From positions 1,116,001 to 1,180,000 of the forward strand of contig JAHGAU010000002.1 in NCBI GenBank assembly GCA_019925105.1: a stretch of 64,000 nt of DNA. The letters run 5' to 3'. The stretch comes from Niebla homalea. Taxonomy: Eukaryota > Ascomycota > Lecanoromycetes > Lecanorales > Ramalinaceae. The translations under genes and the position numbers were made by a program. Below the pieces are notes generated by a model. It saw only the letters and a list, made by a program, of their open reading frames with translations. It was not told the origin of the DNA and ran no database searches. Positions 22,585 to 35,013 of the stretch are shown here, piece by piece. Numbering within the stretch: position 1 is the stretch's first letter; every line of letters begins with the position of its first letter.

Positions 22585-22950
22585 TGATTGATTGATTGAT
22601 TTATACTACGGATCTAGTTAAGCTAATTCCGGCGTTCCCTAATACTCGGCCATTTGGCCTTACTGGTAACCGCAAAAAACCCGATATCTATAACGTTAAG
22701 AATAAAAACCGGTATCCACCCAGCCTCCATTCACGTTTTAAGGGCTAAGAGTATTTACGGCCGTCCAGAGAGTAAGAATCTATTCATACGCCTTTTCCAA
22801 GAAAACCTATAATACCACGACTGAATCCACTTAAAGGTTACCCTTAAACCTATTGCTCTTCCGTCACCCCACGGGTCTATCCAATGCTAAAATTTCAGAA
22901 TTCCGATTGCACCACTGAATGTCCTCACCGACACGTGTGCTATTGCCACC
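22585..22950 (-). mobile_element. LINE-b, 5'-truncated unmutated LINE 3' end (366 bp)
   Basis: Minus-strand LINE 3' UTR with a GATT tail, aligned over its full length to the 3' ends of the other LINEs, but with CA and TG dinucleotides preserved (for example CCACCCAGCCTCCATTCACG). The 13-bp duplication on both sides shows a complete, independently inserted, truncated copy rather than a remnant. It inserted in the copia. It also shows the uninterrupted hAT target site (near 22896-22906). No coding part. Confidence 0.93.
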
Positions 22951-22963
22951 ATTTAATAAATAT

Positions 22964-25308
22964 AATTACCTTTAAAATAATCGGTTTAATAAATTATTAA
23001 ATTTTAAATAAAACTTAGTTATTATAAAAAAGGTAAAAAATAAACTTAAAGATTAAAAGATTAAAAAGAAAATTAATAAAACTCTTAAGAAATCTAAAAA
23101 TATTAAATAAAAGGGAAAGCCGTTATTAATATTATTAAACGATAAATACGGAGCTTTTATTATCTTAAGAAATATAAATCTTAAATTATTTTAAATTATA
23201 AATAACGGCTTTATAATTCATATTTATAATAATATTATAAAAGATTACTTTATTAGAGAAATAAATAATAAAAATAATATTATCGTTATAAGTATTATTA
23301 ATAATAAAATTAAAATATACAAAAGTATTACTTTTTACGTTAATAAGCCTATTAAGGGAAAAGTTAAAATTATATTTATAAAAATAATTTATATCTTAAA
23401 CTTTATAATAAACTGCTTATTTAGTAATATTCTTAAATAAAAGGATATATATTATAAAGGATAACTTATAATATTATTAAAATATATTAATAATCTTTAA
23501 ATTTTTTTAAAAATAATATTAAATAATAAGATATTAATAATACTTTTATAGTTAATAAAGTTATATTAAAACGATTAATAAAGTTATTAATAAAATCAGG
23601 AATAATAACGGAATAATATTAGCTTTTTATTTATATTAATAACGATTTTATTTAATACTTTATAAAAGCAATTAAAAAAGTAAAGATTATAAATAAAAAG
23701 CAGGTTTTAAAGATAAATAATTATAAGTCTATATCTTATTAAAGGCTTAATAAATCGTATTAAGGTTATTATATAAAGTAAAAACCTTATTAATATTTTT
23801 CTTTTAAATCATTTACGATCTTATATAAATAAATATTATAATAAACCGTAATTAATAAATATTATATATTGCTTATTCCGAATACGATTTTTAAATAATA
23901 TATATCTATAAGTATAAGTTAAAAGTAAATAATATTTTATAGAAAGTTATTAAAATGATTAAAACCCGATTTTATTATAATATAGTTTTTATTTAATTAA
24001 ACGGTAAAACATTATTAAGATTTAAATTTAATAACATTATTAATAAACTTAGTATTAATTTTAAGCCGTTAATATTAAATACCGTAATATAAAATCAATA
24101 TTTAGAACGGAAAAATAAATTACTTATTATTAAAGTACGGATAATAAGATTATAAATAAATTTACCTTAATTTTTATAGTTATAAATTATATAAATGGCC
24201 GGTTTCCTTATAAATTAAATATTAATAAAAAAGTACTTATAAGCTATATTATTTAAGAAAATTATAAATTTAAAATTAAATTTTTAATATTTAAAATAAT
24301 ATAATTATAAAATTTACTTATTCGATAAATTTATCTTAAGGGAAAAAAAGCTTATATTAAAAATATATATTAATTTTTTTATTAATTATTATAATATTAA
24401 TATTTATAATATTTAAATACTTAATTAAAGAAAAGTTATCCGTACTTAAAACGTTTTCTTTAATAAGAAAGAATTCTATAAAGTAAATAAAATTAACGTA
24501 ACTTAAATTAAGAATAAGTTATTCCTTAAGGTTTTATTAACAAATATTATATATTTTATAATAACGATTAATAATAAGGAAAGTAAAGAAAATAAGTAAA
24601 ACGGAATTACCGGGATAAGATTTTTAAAAGAATATAAAAAATAATAATAATTATATCCCTTTTTATTAATTTTAACGTCTATAAACTATAACTTTATAAA
24701 TAAGGATAACGTTAAAAATGGTAATAATAACGGTAATAATTCCGGGGAAATAATAATAATAATAATAAAGGTAACGTTCTATTTACTTTTATATTAACTT
24801 TAAAAGCTATCTTAAAGCCTAAAAAAAAGAAATAATAATAAATCGGATTTTAATATAAATAATATTATAAAAAAAAAAGGACCGGACGAAATATAAAGAA
24901 AATAAATTATATTATAGCTTTTAATTTAATTAAAAACGGTTTAAAATTATTATATTACGTAATATTTACTATTTTCTTATTATTATTTAAGTTATATAAA
25001 AATCTTAAGATATCTTCTTATTTATTAAAATTAATAATTAAGGGTACGCTTTATCGTAATACCTTATTTTTTAAGCCGAAATACTATTATCATATATTAA
25101 AATACTTATATACCGCGGGCTTTAAGTTAATAATTAAAGTAAAACTTAACTTACGTAAGATAAAAAGAATATAGAAAGAGGTCTTATTTAATTATATAGA
25201 AAAAGCAAGTAAAATACCTATTTTAACTATTTAGGTATTTAAGTATAAATTTAATAATAAAAAATATTTTATAAAGTATAAAGTAAAACTTTATATAAAA
25301 AGTAATTT
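22964..25308 (+). pseudogene. Copia protease, integrase and N-terminal RT relic
   Basis: Protease: INNGFIIHIYNNI at about 23,196-23,240 fits the copia WIxDSGxxxHxxND motif with Asp/Ser codons mutated. Integrase should occupy about 23,700-24,700; only scattered phrases remain. The RT begins near 25,150: KEVLFNYIEKASKIPI, then VFKYKFNNK and YFIKYKVKLYI match the copia KWVFKYK...RYKARLCVRG region. LINE-c enters immediately after this phrase. Stops fit former Gln/Trp codons. Confidence 0.75.
25296..25308. repeat. LINE-c target-site duplication, left copy
   Basis: TAAAAAGTAATTT (13 bp), repeated at 36907-36919. It lies in the copia RT coding region. Confidence 0.88.
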
Positions 25309-25779
25309 GATTGATTGATTAATTTATACTACGGATCTAGTTAAGTTAATTCCGGCGTTCTTTAATACTTAGCCATTTAGCCTTATTAATAACCGTAAAA
25401 AACCCGATATTTATAACGTTAAGAATAAAAACCGGTATCTATTTAATTTTTACTTATATCTTAAGGGTTAAAAGTATTTACGGCCGTTTAAAGAGTAAGA
25501 ATTTATTTATATACTTTTTTTAAGAAAACCTATAATATTATAACTGAATTTATTTAAGGATTATTTTTAAACCTATTATTCTTCCGTTACTTTACGGGTT
25601 TATTTAATATTAAAATTTTAAAATTCCGATTATATTATTAAATATCCTTATTAATACGTATATTATTATTATTTTATTTATACGATTTTACTGACCGATA
25701 TAATATCGTTTTTTATGCCGCCTTAATATTTATAACCCCTTTAACCCCTATTAAGTACAATTTTTCTGCTATTGCTTTT

Positions 25780-26552
25780 TACCCTTAAGTTAACGGCGAG
25801 GTTTCTTAATTAAGTTTTTAACTATTTTTTCTATTTTCTTAATTAAATTAAATTATAATAATAAGTTTATAGGCATTATAAATTTAATAATCGCCTTAAT
25901 ACCCTTTTTATTAATAAGTATATAACGATAATCGTTAATTTTTACCCTTTTAATTAATCTTTATTTAAGCTCCTTAAATAATAAATAAAAAATTAATATA
26001 TATATAACGTTTTACTTTTATTATTCATATTCGTAATTAACGTTAATCCGGCTATTAATATATATAATAAAAAGGAAATAAATTAAGCCGTTTTTATTTA
26101 TTTAAAGTTAAATTATTAACGTATTATTATTTTTCCTTATAATCCCGTAACGCCGGAGATACTTATTAATAATTTTATTATTATTTAAAGCCAAATATTA
26201 TTATTTTTAAGGGATTAATTCTTTATATTTACGTTAACGTTTTATTTACCTCCTTATAATTTATAGGGTAATTACCGTTTTTTTTTATTTTTATAATTTT
26301 CTTTTTTAAATTTTTTTTACTTTAAGTAAAAATTCGTATACTCCTACGTTAATTTTTTAAACGTAAGTTAAATCGACCTTTTTTTTGGTTTACTTTAATT
26401 TAACTGCCGTAAAAAAGTAGGTATTATTTTTCTGCGCTTTTTTATTTAAGGTTTTTTATAGTTTTAATAAATATATTTGTTTCCTATTAATATAGTTAAA
26501 TTTATATTTTTTTTAAGTTTTACTTAAATAATTATTTAATTTAAGGCTAACT
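25780..26552 (-). pseudogene. LINE-c ORF2 relic, C-terminal part
   Basis: Follows on from 32372 once LINE-d is removed. It contains the Cys/His-type C-terminal region of ORF2 seen in LINE-1 at about 6,700-7,330, heavily mutated. The 3' UTR runs from about 25,780 to the tail. Confidence 0.6.
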
Positions 26553-26565
26553 TTATTAATAATAT
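26553..26565. repeat. LINE-d target-site duplication, left copy
   Basis: TTATTAATAATAT (13 bp), repeated at 32359-32371. Confidence 0.85.
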
Positions 26566-27029
26566 TGATTGATTGATTGATTTATATTAGGGATCTAGTT
26601 AAGTTAATTCCGGTATTCCTTAATACTCGGCTATTTAACCTTATTAATAACCATAAAAAACCCGATATCTATAATATCAGGAATAAAAACCGGTATTTAC
26701 CTAGCTTTTATTTACGTTTTAAAGGCTAAGAGTATTTACGGCTATTTAAAGAATAAGAATTTATTTATACGTTTTTTTTAAGAAAACCTATAATATTACG
26801 ATTAAATTTACTTAAAGATTACTTTTAAACTTATTATTCTTCCGTTACGTTACGGGTTTATTTAATATTAAAATTTTAAAATTCCGATTATATTATTAAA
26901 TATTTTTATTAATACGTATATTATTATTATTTTATTTATATAACTTTATTAACCGATATAGTATTACCTTTTATACCGTTCCGGTATTTATAGCCCCTTA
27001 ATCCCTTATTAAGTATAGTTTTTCCGTTA

Positions 27030-30000
27030 TTATTTATTGCTTTTAAATTAATAACGAAGTTTCTTAATTAAATCTTTAATTACTTTCTTTATTTCTTTGA
27101 TTAAATTAAATTATAATAATAAATTTATAATTATTATAAATTTAATAGCCGCTTTAATATCCTTTTTATTAATAAGTATTTAATAATAATTATTGGTTTT
27201 TATTTTTTTAATTAATCTTAATTTAAGTTCCTTAAATAATAAATAAAAAATTAATACATATATAGCGTTTTATTTTTATTATTTATATTTATAATTAACG
27301 TTAATCCGGTTATTAGTATATATAATAAAAGGAAATAAGCTAAACCGTTTTTATTTATCCAAAATTAAATTATTAACGTATTATTATGTTTTTTTATAAT
27401 TTTATAACGCTAAAGATATTTATTAATAACCTTATCGCTATTTAACGCCGGGTATTATTGCCCTTAAAGGATCGATTCTTTATATTTATATTAATACTTT
27501 ATTTATTTTTTTATAATTTATAAAGTAATAATTATTAACTTTACCCTTACGGTTTTCTTTTTTTCCGCCGTTTTTACTTTAAGTAAAAATTCATATACTT
27601 TTATATTAACTATTTAAACGTAAATTAAATCGACCTCTTTTTTAATTTATTCTAATTTAACTTCTATAAAAAAGGTAAATATTTTTTTCTACGCTTTTTT
27701 TATTTAAGGTTTTTTATAATTTTAATAAATACGTTTATTTCCTATTAATATAATTAAGTTTATATTTTTTTAAGCTTTATTTAAGTAATTATTTAATTTA
27801 AAGTTAATTTTATTAATAATATCAAGATTTCAGATTTTAATACCGGGATAAAAGTTATTTTATATACTTTATTTATTATTCTTAAATATCGGTTTTAAAC
27901 CTTTTATAATTACCGGACGGGCTTTTTCTTATATTTAAGTATATTTTTAAGTACGTATTAAATAATTATTACGTATATTATTATAAGCTTTATAACCGCT
28001 TAATAAACGGTTTTAACCTTTTATAAAGTAATTCCTTACGTTAACGTTATAAGGTAAATAAGGCCTTTCTTTTATAAAATTATCTTCTTTTAAACCTTTC
28101 TTATATAATCTTTTTAATTTAATTTCTTATTAACTTATAGGTTAAATACCTTAATATTAACTTCCGGATTTATTATTATATTACTTAAGTTTATTATAAT
28201 TATTATATTATATAACTTTAAGCTCCTTATTATATAAATAAATTTATATTTATATAGGGCGAATTAAGCCTTATATATTTTTATTTATTATAAATAAACT
28301 TTATAACTTTATTTTAACTTTAAATAATTTATATAAATAAATATATTATAAGTTAAGAAATAAATATCGTTAATAAAGCCCTTTATTTAAACCTTTTATT
28401 TTAATTTCATTAAGTCTTTAATAAATAAGTTATTAAAGAATAAGAATAAAATTAAGGAAATAAAAAACCTTTAAGGAATCTTTATTATCGCGGGCTTTAT
28501 CGTATTTATCTTCTGTTTTAAGCTAATTAATATTACTTAATTACTTAAAAACTTTTTATTTAATTTATAAAAAAAGGTAAGACCCCTTTTTCTATAAATT
28601 ATATAGTAATTTTTAATAATTTATTTTATTAAACGCCCTTATAATATTTAAGGAAAAAAGATTTATAATATACTTTTTTTATAGTTTTATACCGTATATA
28701 CGTTATTACTTAAGCCTTTAAGAGCCGTTTCCGTTAATTATCCTTTTCTTATTTTTATTTATTAATTAAAGAGTAGCTTATATTTTTTTATATAGTTATT
28801 TAAAATTTTTATAATTACCATCTTTAAAGTTTTTTTTAATATATAAAGGAATATTATAAATTTATATAACTTTACCTTTAAATAATTTAACTTAACCGGC
28901 TTTTTAAGGATAATTATCTTAATCTCCTTAAATTTACGGGGGTAATATTTTATATTAAAGTAAACTTAAAATAAATAAATAAAAACCTTTTTCAATAATA
29001 ACGTTATTATAAATAGGAACTTATTTAATATATTGTTAAGTCCGAAAGCCTTATCCTTCTTTAATTTATTAATTACTTTAATTATTATTTCTTAGGTTAT
29101 TATTTTATTTATTATTATTAATTTAAAATATACCATATTATTAATATTTATTAAGTTAACTTCCGGTAATAAAAGAAAGAATACCTTTTTAAGAGCTTTA
29201 ATTTTACCGTTAAAGGTATTTATTATTATACCGTTTAATCTTTTTAAAAGTAAAAACTTAAGAATAAATTTAAGTTTTTTATTTTATTCCTTATTATATT
29301 TTATTAACTTTTAAATATTATAAAAGGAAACCGTTAAATTATATATTATAGCCTAAAAATACGTTTATTTAACCTTCCGGATAATTTTTTCTTTTTTTTT
29401 TTTAAAAAATTTCCTTTAATTACCGGAGCGTTTCTTAATTTTTATATTTAATAATTTACTTTATAAGCGCTTTTATTTTTATAATCGCTTTTATATATTT
29501 TTTATTTTAATAGGTTTTAACTTTTTAAGATAACTTTATTATTAAGATTATAATATTAATTACTTTATTTAAAGCCTTTATTACCCGCTTTATAAAACGG
29601 TCGATTTATTCCTTATTATCGAGCCGGGGAAGCTCCGTTAATTAAGATATTATTTTTATTGCCTTTATAAATACCTTAACTTCCTTAACCGTCTTTTATA
29701 TTTATTTAAACGGTAAAGGTAAAATTACGTTAACAGATTAATTTAAAATTATTTATATTGGGATATAATTTAAATTATATTTTAGGTCCTTTCGGGGTTT
29801 ATATATTATAATTAAATTAATAATATTTTCCGAATTAAATATTAAGTTAATTATAATTTTAAATTTATAATTTTTTTATATAATAGCTTTTTTTAACGTT
29901 ATTAACGTGAAATTAAACCGTATAATAATTATTAATAATTCCTTAAATTTAATATAATTAATTATATAATCATCCTTATTTTATTAAATATAATAAAGAT

Positions 30001-30455
30001 TAAAGTCCTTTATTAAGAAATATTTATTAAATATTATTATAATATCCTTAAGTAATAAAATTATAAAGGGTTTCTTCTTATTAGCCGGTAACGGATTATA
30101 TATATTATAAATATTTAAGTTACTTTTAATATTCCTTTCTTATATAATCCGGAATATATATAAATTCCCTCCGTAATAAATAATATTTTAATTATTTATA
30201 TTTAGCCTTTTATTAATAAAAAAATATATTTACGTTATTTTATTATTTTTAAAGGTTAAACAGAAATTATTTCTTAAGTTAATTAAAGAATAAATATATA
30301 GATTATATAATAATTCCTATATTATTATAATATCGATATCCTTTATTTCCTTAAATTTAAATATTAATATTATAATTTTAATTATTTCCCTATATACGTT
30401 ATATTATATTACCTTTAAAAGCGTAAATATATTAAATATTAACGTTTATTAAGCT
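27030..30455 (-). pseudogene. LINE-d ORF2 relic (endonuclease, RT)
   Basis: Same order as LINE-1 ORF2: endonuclease at about 30,410-29,600, RT from about 29,080 (KKDKAFGLNNILNKF, from KAPGPxxIxNxF, at 29,063-29,020) to about 28,150, post-RT and C-terminal region to about 27,030. Catalytic Asp codons of the FVDD box are mutated (FINDIYF-like). Nonfunctional. Confidence 0.8.
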
Positions 30456-30466
30456 TTTTTTATTAA

Positions 30467-32327
30467 TTTTTATTTATATAAATAGTCTTTCTTTAAGGTT
30501 AAGCGTTATTTATTTTAATCTTCTTATTATAATAATAATCCTAATTAAGTAACCGGCTTTAAGGGTTAATATTATTATAAGTTTCCTTTTTTTTATATTA
30601 TTAATTATTACGTTTTATCCTTCCTTATTTAATAAGCTTTATTTATATCTTAAAATTATTTTTAATTATTTTACCGGTTTAAGTTTATATAAATTATTAC
30701 GTTAAATTTTAATTATTATTTTAATTTTTTTACGTTAAATCTTTTTTACTTTTATTGTATATTATAAGTTTTATATTAAGTAATTATTATTACTATATAT
30801 TACGTATTTTAGCGCGTTCTTTATTAAGCTTTTTATTATTAAGTTAACGTATTTATACGTATTATACCCTTTAATATATACTACGTACTTTATATTATTA
30901 AAATACTTTATAATAATATATTTATACTTTTAATATTTAAAGTATTAATAAATATCCGCTGTCCGGTCTTAAGGTCTTATTAATTTAAGGGATTTACCCT
31001 TTATTACCCCTTTATTAAGGATATTATTATATATTCTTATTAACGTTATATTTAAAATAACCATAAAGTATTTCTTTATATAATTTAAGGCGTTTAATTT
31101 CTTTATTATAAGAAGGAAACTATAATTAACGATTTTTAACTTAGGATAAAAGATTATATTCTTTTTCTTTATTTATTTTAAGGTAACTTCCTTTTCCTTT
31201 TCCGTAAATTTTATTAAATATATTCTGTTTATTATAATAATAAAAAATTATTTTAATATTTTTACCGTTTTATATTCCTTTTTACCGGTTTATCCCTTTA
31301 ATTTCTTTAGCTTTTTTTTTACCTTTAATAAAATTATATTAAAAAGGATATCTTTACTTTATAGTTTATATATTATAATAATTTATTTTATTAATAATTC
31401 TCCCGTAACTTTAAATACTTTTATTAATTATAATAAGTTCGTTTTCGCCGTTATATTCCTCTTTTTTTTATTTAATAATTATATGGTTATTATTTTTGCT
31501 TTCCTTAATATTATTATTTTTTTTTCCGTTTTTATTTCCTTTATTATTAACGTTAATGCCGCCTTTATAGCTTTTATTATTTAACTTATCCCTGCTCCCT
31601 TTTTTAAAGCTTTTTTTATTATTCCTTTATTTTTTATATATCCTTTTTATTTTTTTTCGCCTTTATCCGCCGGCGTTTTTATTATCGCCCTTTAAGCTTT
31701 ATATAGCCTCTTTAATTCCCTTAAACTTCTCTTTATATCTACGTAAAAGTCTCTTATTCCCTATAATCCGATTTATAATATTGGTTAAATCTTTAACGTA
31801 ATATTTTTCTATATAATTATAAAAAGGTTTTTTAACGCCTTTACCGTTTTTTCCCTTTTTATTTTTCCTTTATATATTTAATAATTATCTCTTTTTATAA
31901 TTTATTCTTATTTTTTTTATATTTCTTTATTTTTATTTAATTCTTTTTTAATTTATATATACTTAATAAAGCCTTTTACGCCTCCGTTTACCTTTTATCC
32001 GTCCCCGTATACCGTCTTTATCCCCTCCGCTTTTTATTTATTATTTTTTATAATAATATCTTTACGCGTTATACGCGTCTTTTTATACGTATCTTATTAA
32101 TTATAAATTCCCTATTTAATTTGAGGTTTTTTTATCTTATATTTATTATATTATTTATATAACTTATTACTGTTCTTATTAATTTAAGTTATTTACTTTT
32201 CCTCTTTTTTTACTTTTATTATTATTCCGCTTCCGCTTATCGTATTTAAGGTATTATCCTTACTATTACTTAAGCTATGTACGTATATATCGTTTCTGAC
32301 CTCTGGGGTCCCGTTGTTCGTCGCTAT
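30467..32327 (-). pseudogene. LINE-d ORF1 relic
   Basis: The start ATG has become ATA (32325-32327), followed by the well-kept GCGACGAACAACGGGACCCC. The zinc-knuckle region lies at about 30,973-30,847 with Cys-to-Tyr changes. RNA-binding coat protein of the LINE; dead. Confidence 0.75.
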
Positions 32328-32371
32328 CATTTCATTCGTTCTCCTACTTTTAATTTAATTATTAATAATAT

Positions 32372-35000
32372 AAAGACCTCGGATTTTAATACCGGGACAG
32401 AAGTCATTTTATATATTTTATTTATTACTTTTAAATATTAATTTTAGATCTTTTATAGTTATTAAACGGGCTCTTTCTTATATTTAAGCGTATTTTCGGG
32501 TATATATTAAATAATTACCGTATACGTTATTACCGGCTTTATAACCGCTTAATAAACGGTTTTAATCTTTTATAAAATAACTTTTTACGTTAACGCTATA
32601 AGGTAAATAAAACCCTTTTTTTACGAAATTATTTTCTTTTAAACCTTTTTTATATAATCCTTTTAATCTAATTTTTTATTAATTTATAAATTAAGTACTT
32701 TAATGTTAATTTCCGGTTTTACCGTTATATTACTTAAGTTTATTATAATTATTATATTATATAACTTTAAGCTTTTTATTATATAAATAAGTTTATATTT
32801 ATATAAGGTAAATTAGGCCCTATATATCTTTACTTATTGTAAATAGACTTTATAAGTTTATTTTAACTTTAAATAATTTATATAAATAAACGTATTATAA
32901 ATTAAAAAATAAATATTATTAATAAAGCCCCTTATTTAAACCTTTTATTTTAACTTTATTAAGTCTTTAATAAGTAAGTTATTAAAGAATAAGAATAAAA
33001 TTAGAAAAATAAATAACCCTTAAAAATCTTTATTATCGTAGGCTTTATCGTATTTATTTTCTATTTTAAGTTAATTAACGTTATTCAGTTATTTAAGAAA
33101 CTTTTTATTTAATTTATAAAGAAAAATAAAACCCTTTTTTTCTGTAAATTATATAGTAATTTTTAATAATTTATTTTATTAAACGCTTTTATAATATTTA
33201 AAGAAAGAAAATTTATAATATATTTTTTCTTATAACTTTATACCGTATATATACTATTAATTAAGCCTTTAAAAGCCGTTTCCGTTAACCGTTTTTTTTA
33301 TTTTTATTTATTAATTAAAAAGCAGTTTATACCCTTTTATATAATTATTTAAGATTTTTATAATTATTATTTTTAAAGCCTTCCTTAACGTATAAAAGAA
33401 TATTATAGGTTTATATAACTTTACTGCCGAATAATTTAACTTAACCGGCTTCTTAAGGATAATCATTTTGGCCTTTTTAAATTTACGGGGGTAATATTTT
33501 ATATTAAAATAAGCTTAAAATAAATAAATAAAGACCTTTTTAAATAATAATATTATTATAAATAGGAACTTATTTAATATATTATTAAGTCCGGGGGCCT
33601 TATTTTTTTCGGTTTATTAATTGTTTTAATTATTATCTCTTAAATTATTATTTTATTTATTATTATTAATTTAAAATATATTATACCATTGATATCTATT
33701 AAATTAACTTCCGGTAATAAGGGAAAGAACGTTTTTTTAAAAACCTTAATTTTATTATTAAAAGTATTTATTATTATACCGTTTGGTCTTTTTAAGGGTA
33801 AAAACTTAAAAATAAATTTAAATTTCTTATTTTATTTTTTATTATATTTTATTAACTTTTAAACATTATAAAAAGAAACCGTTAAGTTATATATTATAGC
33901 CCGGGAGTACGTTTACTTAACCTTCCGGATAATTCTTTCTTTTTTTTTAAGCTTTTTCTAATCGTTAAAACGTTTTCCGGTTTTTATATTTAATAATTTA
34001 CTTTACAAGCGTTTTTACCTTTATAATTACCTTTATATATTTTTTATTTTAATAGGTTTTAATTCTTTAAGACGGTTTTATTATTAAGATTATAATATTA
34101 ATTATTTTATTTAAAGCTTTTATTACCTGTTTTATAAAACGGTCGATCTATCCCTTATTATTAAACCGGAAGAGTTCCGTCAATTAAAATATTATTTTTA
34201 TTGTTTTTATAAATACCTTAACTTCCTTAATCGTTTTTTACGTTTTTTTAAATAATAAAAACGGAATCACGTTAACGGATTAATTTAAAATTATTTATAT
34301 TAAGATGTAATTTAAATTATATTTTAAGTTTTTTTAAGGTCTATATATTATAATTAAGTTAATAATATTTTCCGAATTAAATATTAAGTTAATTATAATT
34401 TTAAGTTTACGGCTTTCTTATATAATAACCTTTTTTAACGTTAATAACGTAAGGTTAAACCGTATAATAATTATTAATAGTTCCTTAAATTTAATATAAT
34501 TAATTATATAATTGTTTTTATTTTATTAAACGTAATAAAGATTAAAGTTTTTTATTAAAAGGTACTTATTAAATACAACTATAATATCCTTAAATAATAA
34601 GATTATAAAGGGTTTTTTCCTATTAACCGGTAACGGATTATATGTATTATAAATATTTAAATTATCTTTAATATCCTTTTTTTATATAATCCGGAGTATA
34701 TATAGGTTCCTTTTATAATAAATAATATCTTAATTATTTATATTTAGTTTTTTATTAATAAAAAAGTATATTTACGTTATCTTATTACCTTTAAAGGTTA
34801 AATAAAAACCATTTCCCGGGTTAATTAAAAAGTAAATATATAAATTATATAATGGCTTTTATATTATTATAATATTAATATTTTTTATTTCCTTAAATTT
34901 AAATATTAATATTACGGCTTTAATTACTTTTCCGCGTATATTATATTATATTATCTTTAAAAGCGTAAATATATTAAATATTAATGTCCGTTAAGTTTTT
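32372..35000 (-). pseudogene. LINE-c ORF2 relic, endonuclease and RT part
   Basis: Endonuclease at about 34,960-34,150 and RT from about 33,625 (PGLNNILNKF-type phrase at 33,605-33,565) to about 32,700. It is cut at 32371 by LINE-d and continues at 26552. ORF-like stretches on the opposite strand are accidental. Confidence 0.78.
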
Positions 35001-35013
35001 TTTATTAACTTTT

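Larger units (their letters stand above)
26566..32358 (-). mobile_element. LINE-d, Tad1-like, full length (5,793 bp)
   Basis: Uninterrupted minus-strand copy with GATT tail, TATATTAGGGATCTAG 3' end, ORF2, ORF1 and a 31-nt leader. It inserted in LINE-c about 4.5 kb from that copy's ORF1 start. Same subfamily as its host. Confidence 0.92.
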
